Shown: positions 47,624-52,165 of the stretch, piece after piece
How the letters are laid out: every line of letters begins with the position of its first letter
Numbering within the stretch: the stretch's first letter is position 1
DNA from: DASWJS01 sp036397035
Lineage (GTDB): Bacteria > Actinomycetota > AC-67
Reading direction: 5' to 3'
DNA: 52,165 nucleotides
NCBI GenBank assembly: GCA_036397035.1
Contig: DASWJS010000016.1
Span: forward strand, 1 to 52,165
The notes under the pieces: generated by a model
Seen by the model: only the letters and a program-made list of their open reading frames with translations
What the model was told of the DNA's origin: nothing
Database searches by the model: none
Translations under genes and position numbers: made by a program

Positions 47624-48187
47624 TTACGAAGCGCGGCTGTGCCGGGCGGCGATGCGAAGGAGCACCCGTTCGATCGAGCGGTCGTCGGCTCCGGTGACGT
47701 GCCGCGAGGCGTACGCGCGGGCGAGCCCGTTCGCGCGGTTCGCGATGCGATGGACGCGCCGGGCGTGGGCCGTCGCGTCGGGTGGCCCGGCGAGAAGCCC
47801 CCGCAGCTCGCGCCGCCACGCCTCGGGCAGGCCGCGCAGGTCTCGCCGTGGGGCGCTGCGCTCCGGGGCGCGGCCGCTCCGCTCGTCGGGAAGCGCCGCG
47901 GGGGCTCGCCGCGCCGCGGGCGCCTCGAGCTTGCGCGCGCGCCTGGCGCCACGGCGTGCCTTTGCCGGGTGCTGCTGGGTCCCCTCCGGCTCGGGGTCTG
48001 TGGTCGGAGCCGGGCGCGCCCCGGGCAGAGGCGCCGCCTCGGTGGGGACGACGGCCCGCTCCGCTCGTCGAAGCTGCCGATAGGCCTGGAGCACGTACCG
48101 GGCGGCGTCGTGCTGGCCCGCCGCCAGCAGGCGGTGCCGAAGCTCGCTCAGCGCGGCCACGGCGCGAGCGATCTCACCCCTGTCCAT
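47624..48187 (-). CDS. Hypothetical Arg/Ala-rich helical protein
   Basis: The 187-aa product is taken from ATG 48187, with GGGGAGGTGG upstream; the open frame extends to 48322 without a ribosome site. The N-terminal 45 residues form a regular helix pair (EIARAVAALSELRHRLLAAG, YVLQAYRQLRRAER). The centre is disordered and basic. The C-terminus is helical again (HARRVHRIANRANGLARAY, DDRSIERVLLRIAAR). Neither a family nor a signal peptide is seen. It is convergent with the membrane gene, 36 nt apart. Confidence 0.5.
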   Translation of the reverse strand: MDRGEIARAVAALSELRHRLLAAGQHDAARYVLQAYRQLRRAERAVVPTEAAPLPGARPAPTTDPEPEGTQQHPAKARRGARRARKLEAPAARRAPAALPDERSGRAPERSAPRRDLRGLPEAWRRELRGLLAGPPDATAHARRVHRIANRANGLARAYASRHVTGADDRSIERVLLRIAARHSRAS

Positions 48188-48340
48188 GCCTGCGCCACCT
48201 CCCCGGTGATCGCCGCGGGGGCAGGAGGAGGACGTCCCCGGCGCGAATAGATCTCTCACGGGCCACGGCACGCCGCGAGCCCGTCGCGGAGGTACCGCGC
48301 GCCTCGGGGGCGAGGCGCGCACCGATCATCGGAGGGCCAC

Positions 48341-48661
48341 ATGTTCGGGCTGTCCCGTCGTTCAATCGTCGGCACGAGTGATCGCGCATCGCGAGGGAGA
48401 CCGCCGCGCCGCGCCCGGCTGGTCGCCCTGCTGCTCGCCGCCGCGGGCGTGTTCGCCGCTCCGGCACCGTCGTCGGCCGACCCGGTCCTGTGCGCGACGA
48501 TCTACTACAACCTCCTCGGTGGACCGAGAGAAGACCTCGTCGACGATTGCTGGGTGCCGTCACCATGGACTCCCCAGGCTGGCGTGGGGCATGACTGCGG
48601 CTCCGTCGTATGGGCGCTCAAGGTGTGCTACGAGATCGACGTGTCGTTCCCCATGCCCTGA
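48341..48661 (+). CDS. Small secreted Cys-containing protein
   Basis: The 106-aa product begins at ATG 48341, right behind GGAGGGCCAC. A basic start (SRRS...RRAR) and hydrophobic LVALLLAAAGVFAAP end in SSADP, a signal peptide. The mature 60-odd residues contain four Cys (VLCATIYY, DDCWVPS, HDCGSVV, KVCYEID), consistent with two disulphides. The family is not recognised. It faces the convergent gene at 48679 across 17 nt. Confidence 0.6.
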   Translation: MFGLSRRSIVGTSDRASRGRPPRRARLVALLLAAAGVFAAPAPSSADPVLCATIYYNLLGGPREDLVDDCWVPSPWTPQAGVGHDCGSVVWALKVCYEIDVSFPMP

Positions 48662-48678
48662 CGAAGCGGCCAGAGCGT

Positions 48679-49317
48679 TCACCGCTCGGTCCAGGGAAGC
48701 TGCTCGGCCGAGCGCGCGGGCGAGTCGATTCCACCGAACGTGATCTCGCGCTCGCACGCGGCCAGCAACAGCGTCGCCGCCCAGAAGACCAGGTCGGCTC
48801 CGTCCTGGAGCAGCCGCCGCCGCTCGTCGTCCACGCCGTCGAGCGCGTCGCCGAGCCATCGCACGTTCAGCTCCAACTGCGCGTCCGACAGGCTGATGGT
48901 CCCGGCGACCAGGCCCATCGCGCGCGTGACGACCCGCTGCGCTTCGGCGGGCGTCTCGGGGGAACGGGCCGCGCGCGCCGGAAGGAATGCGACCGAGCGC
49001 GCCGCCTCCGTCAGCGCGGTCGTGGCCTCGTCCAACTGAGCGGGGTCCGGCGGCCAGGGCCTTCCCGCGTCCGCGCGGCTCGTGTCTTCGATCAGGGCGC
49101 GAACCTCGGCCGCCGTCAGGATCACGACCTGGATCGTCCGTCGGGCGGATGCCAGCTCGTCGGCGCGGAAGATGCCGAGGCGGAAGCTGAGCGCGTCGCG
49201 ATCGATCTCCCGGTCCAGAAGGGCCCAGGACGCGATCTCCTCGCAGGCCGCCAGCACGTCCCAGAGCCCGAAGGCGCCGGGGACTTCGTCGAGGGCCCCG
49301 TCGTCGGTCACCCTCAT
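48679..49317 (-). CDS. Hypothetical helical protein, second gene of a coupled pair
   Basis: The 212-aa product starts at ATG 49317, which overlaps the stop of the upstream gene (ATGA, 49314-49317). It is acidic and mostly helical (LWDVLAACEEIASWALLDRE, AEVRALIEDTSRAD, EATTALTEAARSVAFLPARA), without signal or membrane segment near the start; FWAATLLLAACEREI near the end is hydrophobic. No family is recognised. Tight coupling says it works with the membrane-anchored protein made from the preceding frame. Confidence 0.55.
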   Translation of the reverse strand: MRVTDDGALDEVPGAFGLWDVLAACEEIASWALLDREIDRDALSFRLGIFRADELASARRTIQVVILTAAEVRALIEDTSRADAGRPWPPDPAQLDEATTALTEAARSVAFLPARAARSPETPAEAQRVVTRAMGLVAGTISLSDAQLELNVRWLGDALDGVDDERRRLLQDGADLVFWAATLLLAACEREITFGGIDSPARSAEQLPWTER

Positions 49318-50078
49318 AGCGACGAACTCCCCGACGATGCCTCGAACTCTCGGTAGGCCGAGCAGAGGACTTGCTTGACGGTCGATTCGGGATCGCAACT
49401 CATCCAGAAGACCGTGCCTTCGTGTCTGTAGTACTCCTCGCCTAAGACCGTGACGCTGACGTCGCGCCCGAACTCGATGCGGTCGTCGCCGCGCACGCCG
49501 GCCTTGGCCTCGGCGGAGGCCGGCCCGCCCGCGACCCAGGAGTCGCTCGACAACGAGGCGCCGATCGTCGCGGCGACGCGCCCGGACGCGCCCGGACGCC
49601 CGGCCGTCGCCGCGTCCGGCGCGACGTGGGCCACGCGCCGCGTCGCCTGCTCGGAAACGTGAAGCGGTGCGGGCGCGGCCTCCGCTCCCGCTGCTCCGGC
49701 CAACATCGCCGTGAAGACGACGGCCGCGACGAGGCTGTTCAGCGTCTCCATGCAGCCGGCCGTTCCTGCCGCGAACGACGGCATCACCGTTGCGCGCAAG
49801 CGCGCGGCTCGAACCCTTAGCCGATCGATCATCGCGAAGGGGATCAGAACGCTCGTGGTGCGCCGGAAGCCTTCGTACGCGCGCTGGATGCGTGCCGTCG
49901 CGCGCGCGATCGCGGCGCGTGTGCGATCCTCGGGCGGCGCCTCCCCGCGCGGTCGCCACTCGCGGATCGCCAGGTTCACCGTCCGGTCGAGAGCACGCGG
50001 GTTTCTCCTCGTTCGATTGAGCATCCGGCGGTAGCGCGTCATTCGTCTGCGGACGATCCCGTACGCGCGTGCGTCCAT
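49314..50078 (-). CDS. Hypothetical protein with internal membrane segment
   Basis: The product from ATG 50078 (GGGGTGAG upstream) has 254 aa. The first 100 residues are strongly basic and helical (RRRMTRYRRMLNRTRRNPRA, RATARIQRAYEGFRR). One hydrophobic segment at about 112-132 (LNSLVAAVVFTAMLAGAAG) ends in an AEA-like cleavage site. The last 120 residues (HVSEQATRRV...EEYYRHEGTVFWMSC) would be outside. An arrangement of cytosolic basic domain, single span and exported tail is likely. No family is recognised. It overlaps the next gene by ATGA. Confidence 0.55.
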   Translation of the reverse strand: MDARAYGIVRRRMTRYRRMLNRTRRNPRALDRTVNLAIREWRPRGEAPPEDRTRAAIARATARIQRAYEGFRRTTSVLIPFAMIDRLRVRAARLRATVMPSFAAGTAGCMETLNSLVAAVVFTAMLAGAAGAEAAPAPLHVSEQATRRVAHVAPDAATAGRPGASGRVAATIGASLSSDSWVAGGPASAEAKAGVRGDDRIEFGRDVSVTVLGEEYYRHEGTVFWMSCDPESTVKQVLCSAYREFEASSGSSSL

Positions 50079-50125
50079 GAGCCGGCTCACCCCCTTCGGT
50101 CCAGACCGAAGCCTACGACGTGTCC

Positions 50126-51472
50126 TCATCGTCTCCCACCGTTCGAATCGGAAACTCCCACCCCCGGACCCGACAGCCGGTGCGCGCGCGTGCCGAGCGC
50201 GATCATCAACCGAGTCCGCCCGTCGTTAAGGTTCCACCCCGTCAGCGCGGTGACCTGCTCCAGCCGGCGGTGCAGCGTTCGCCGGCTCACGCCGAGCGTG
50301 CGCGCCGTTTCACCAGACGCGCCTCCGCTGTCGACGTAGACCCGGGCGGTCCGCAGCAGGTCGCGACTCCGCGCCGAGCGCCCCTGGAGCAGCGGGCGCA
50401 GCTCGCCGAGGAGCGCGCCGGCCAGGTGTGGTCGTTCCGCGAGCAGCTCGTAGGGCAGCGAATGCGCGTAGGTCATCACGCGCGCGTCGTCCTCGACCCG
50501 CCGCCGGAGCGCGAGCGCCCGGCGGGCTTCCTCGTAGGACAGCGGGAGCCCCAGCAGCCCGGGTTGCGCCCGGCCGACGCCTGCGAGGAGACCGCCGGGG
50601 CACGAGTCGGCGAGGTCGCCGAGGCACGCTTCCAGGTCCGCCACCAGGTCGCCGGCGACGCGAGGTTCGGGCACGGCGCGCGCGAAGACCGCGCCCGGCT
50701 CGCCGACGTCGATCGCCACGTGCCGCGCCGGGATGTGCAAGCGATCGCGCAGCCGCGTGACGACCGTCGCGGCTGCCTCGTGGTTGAGGGCGTCCGGTCG
50801 GCGGCTGCCGACGACCACGACGACGTGCCGGTCGGTGGAGACGAACCCCATCGCGTGCAGTCGTTCGGAGAGGCGGTCCTCGTCCGGCGCCCCACGCAAC
50901 GCGCGGGCCAGCGCCTGCGCGGAGATCGGAGGACCCCGCCGTTCCTCCGCGCCGGCGGAGGGGCTAGCGTGCGCGGCAGGGACCGTGCCCGACAGCGCCA
51001 GCGCCCATCGCGTCACGTGCAGGACCGGCTCGCGCAGGGCCTCCTGAGCGTCGGGGCCGGACGCCCACAGCTCGCGGAGCACCTCCTCCAGGACGATCTG
51101 CTCTCCGATCTCGTGCGCCCGGTGAAGGACCGGGAGCGGCACGGCCTGGCGCCGCCCGCCGCCGGCGTCGGCCGGCGTCCTGAGCGCATCCGACGACAGC
51201 TCCCTGCCCGACGCCAGGTGCGTCAGGATCGTCGTCGCCCGGTGGGCGAACGCGGCGCGGATCTCCCCGAGGACCGCCGGGTCCTCGACGAACGGGCGCC
51301 AATCGTCGCGGCGCCGGCACTCCTCGGCGAGCCGCTCGCCGAGCGCGTCGACCCGGGCCAGCACGCGCAGGATCGCCGCGCCGAGCAACTCCTGCGCCCG
51401 CGGTCCCAGCGGCTTTCGGTCGCGGTCGACGAGCGGGCCGCCGCGCGGATCGCTCTTGCCGTTTGCTGCCAT
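50126..51472 (-). CDS. PucR/CdaR-like transcriptional regulator
   Basis: I choose ATG 51472, with GAGAGG upstream, giving 448 aa; ATG 51502 is in frame. The C-terminal helix-turn-helix (GETARTLGVSRRTLHRRLEQVTALTGWNL) is the PucR C-terminal type, in which the DNA-binding domain closes the protein. The centre (about 190-330) resembles the GGDEF-like domain that accompanies it (VVVVGSRRPDALN, LLAGVGRAQPG, YEEARRALALRRR). The N-terminus is helical and may sense a ligand. Such proteins usually activate neighbouring catabolic or surface genes. Here the divergent neighbour is the second RHS gene, so it is a candidate regulator of that gene. Confidence 0.75.
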   Translation of the reverse strand: MAANGKSDPRGGPLVDRDRKPLGPRAQELLGAAILRVLARVDALGERLAEECRRRDDWRPFVEDPAVLGEIRAAFAHRATTILTHLASGRELSSDALRTPADAGGGRRQAVPLPVLHRAHEIGEQIVLEEVLRELWASGPDAQEALREPVLHVTRWALALSGTVPAAHASPSAGAEERRGPPISAQALARALRGAPDEDRLSERLHAMGFVSTDRHVVVVVGSRRPDALNHEAAATVVTRLRDRLHIPARHVAIDVGEPGAVFARAVPEPRVAGDLVADLEACLGDLADSCPGGLLAGVGRAQPGLLGLPLSYEEARRALALRRRVEDDARVMTYAHSLPYELLAERPHLAGALLGELRPLLQGRSARSRDLLRTARVYVDSGGASGETARTLGVSRRTLHRRLEQVTALTGWNLNDGRTRLMIALGTRAHRLSGPGVGVSDSNGGRR

Positions 51473-51913
51473 GTGCTGCTTCCTCTCGACGCATGACGGC
51501 AAGGCCCGCTCCGGGCCCTGGCGGGGAAGAGGTGCGTTCCCTTTAGGTACGGACGTCCGCGCGGAACGTCTCGCAGGTCACTACGCGGGGGCGCGGGCGA
51601 GGTTGCGCCCTCGCGGGCATTCTCCGTCCCCGATCCGCGCCGGCAAGGTTGCGTTGTTCTCCTTTGCCCGCTTCTGCCGCCTGGCGCGTGCCGGTGAGGG
51701 GCACGACACATGAATCCGACCGCGAGGTTGCCCACAATGGGACATTCATCGGCCCAAAATGTCCCACATTGGCAATTGTGCGCGCGGCCGGAGCCCGGTA
51801 GTTTCGCGCACGGAACTTCCGGGACCTCATGCGGGCCGGGGAAACGGCCCTTTGGACTCCTGACCAGCACTTCCGTACCACGGTTGAGCACCGAACGACG
51901 AAAGGGGAACCTT
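51473..51913. promoter_or_regulatory. Divergent regulatory region with nested dyads
   Basis: A 9-bp dyad TGGGACATT (51738-51746) / AATGTCCCA (51758-51766) is nested in a wider one, CACAAT (51733-51738) / ATTGTG (51774-51779). Closer to the RHS gene lies a hairpin GGGCCG-gggaaa-CGGCCC, and a weak promoter TTGGAC-N18-TACCAC may follow it. The dyads lie between the PucR-like regulator and the second RHS gene and resemble the TGGACA/TGTCCA palindrome upstream of the first RHS gene. Confidence 0.45.
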
Positions 51914-52165
51914 GTGAGGACGAAGACCTCCTCGGCGCGCACGCGCACCCGGCGGGCCCGAACCGCCTACGTAGTCGCAGGACACTGCGCGATGCTCGTG
52001 CTGCTGTTCGGCCAGGGCCAGGCCCGCGCCGCGCAGGCACCGGTCACGATGACCCAGAACTGGGACGTGCTCCCCGAGGCCCGCACCGGCATCCTCACCG
52101 ACACCACGATCCCGATCGAGCGCGGCATCCTTCCCGGCGCCACGGCCGCGATGGACCCCGCGCCG
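51914..52165 (+). CDS. Second RHS-family protein, N-terminus only (runs off the window)
   Basis: GTG 51914 has AAAGGGGAA upstream; the frame is open to the last base (84 codons). A basic signal peptide (TRRARTAYVVAGHCAMLVLL, ARAAQA) precedes a mature start that aligns with the giant RHS protein at 11758-18387. Residues 48-84 here and 51-91 there share Q-x-W-[DE]-x-L-x-E-x-R, then I-x-[IL]-ERG-x-LPG-[AS]-T and DPAP, with about 18 identical positions in 40. I infer a paralogous RHS gene. What lies beyond residue 84 is outside the window. Confidence 0.75.
   Translation, partial: MRTKTSSARTRTRRARTAYVVAGHCAMLVLLFGQGQARAAQAPVTMTQNWDVLPEARTGILTDTTIPIERGILPGATAAMDPAP

Noticed and set aside
51790..51913. 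Leader of the second RHS gene as a riboswitch
   Set aside because: A stable hairpin and GGGGAAACGG are present, and a similar word occurs upstream of RHS gene 1, but there it lies upstream of the predicted promoter, and no known riboswitch core could be matched.
1..52165. CRISPR arrays, insertion sequences with terminal repeats, rRNA genes
   Set aside because: None seen on either strand: no regularly spaced repeats, no transposase DDE motifs and no rRNA signature blocks.

Overview
The window is high-GC, gene-dense DNA with the gene set of an actinobacterium (Actinomycetota). The evidence is an mtrA-mtrB-lpqB-like operon, a uvrD2 helicase with a C-terminal HRDC-like segment followed by an adnA-adnB helicase-nuclease pair, a zinc-ribbon coiled-coil gene directly before RNase HI, a type A RNase P RNA, and several start codons placed 6-8 nt behind a TANNNT -10 box with no Shine-Dalgarno, as in leaderless actinobacterial mRNAs. 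A precise taxon cannot be given; a deep-branching soil actinobacterium is plausible.

Left edge (1-2260): a degraded, lower-GC accessory segment. It holds fragments (a Walker-B-like piece, a dihydrofolate-reductase-family remnant with an amber stop), one intact secreted beta-helix gene, and at its right end a 42-nt tRNA-Asn 3' part that begins in the anticodon loop, the usual footprint of a tyrosine-recombinase att site. 2460-5365 looks like backbone: BBE-type flavin oxidase, zinc-ribbon-tailed mscL and a divergent pair of small membrane genes. An intact tRNA with CAT anticodon (5409-5482) is followed by a second island (about 5483-10700): a DUF3024 cassette, a two-gene DUF3800 unit with its own promoter, a 5'-truncated DUF3631 gene, a DUF1778/GNAT toxin-antitoxin pair, and a box-II integrase remnant at the far end.

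10910-20618 is a secretion block. A 2209-aa RHS/YD-repeat protein is followed by a co-directional secreted partner and flanked by three small secreted proteins. The gene cut off by the right edge of the window (51914 onward) is a second member of the same RHS family, judged from its N-terminus. 20642-31789 carries a lipocalin-like protein, a PAS-PAS histidine kinase, a channel-like membrane protein, a Tat-exported PHP hydrolase, a secreted zinc metalloprotease, a phosphodiester glycosidase and an oligopeptidase B.

31824-36257 is a conserved core: the mtrAB-lpqB-like operon with a strong terminator, and divergently the zinc-ribbon gene, RNase HI and rnpB. 36308-46272 has a secreted SNase/LTD nuclease, a VapBC pair and the uvrD2-adnA-adnB DNA-repair cluster. 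The last 6 kb hold a membrane protein, poorly recognised small genes and a PucR-like regulator facing the second RHS gene.
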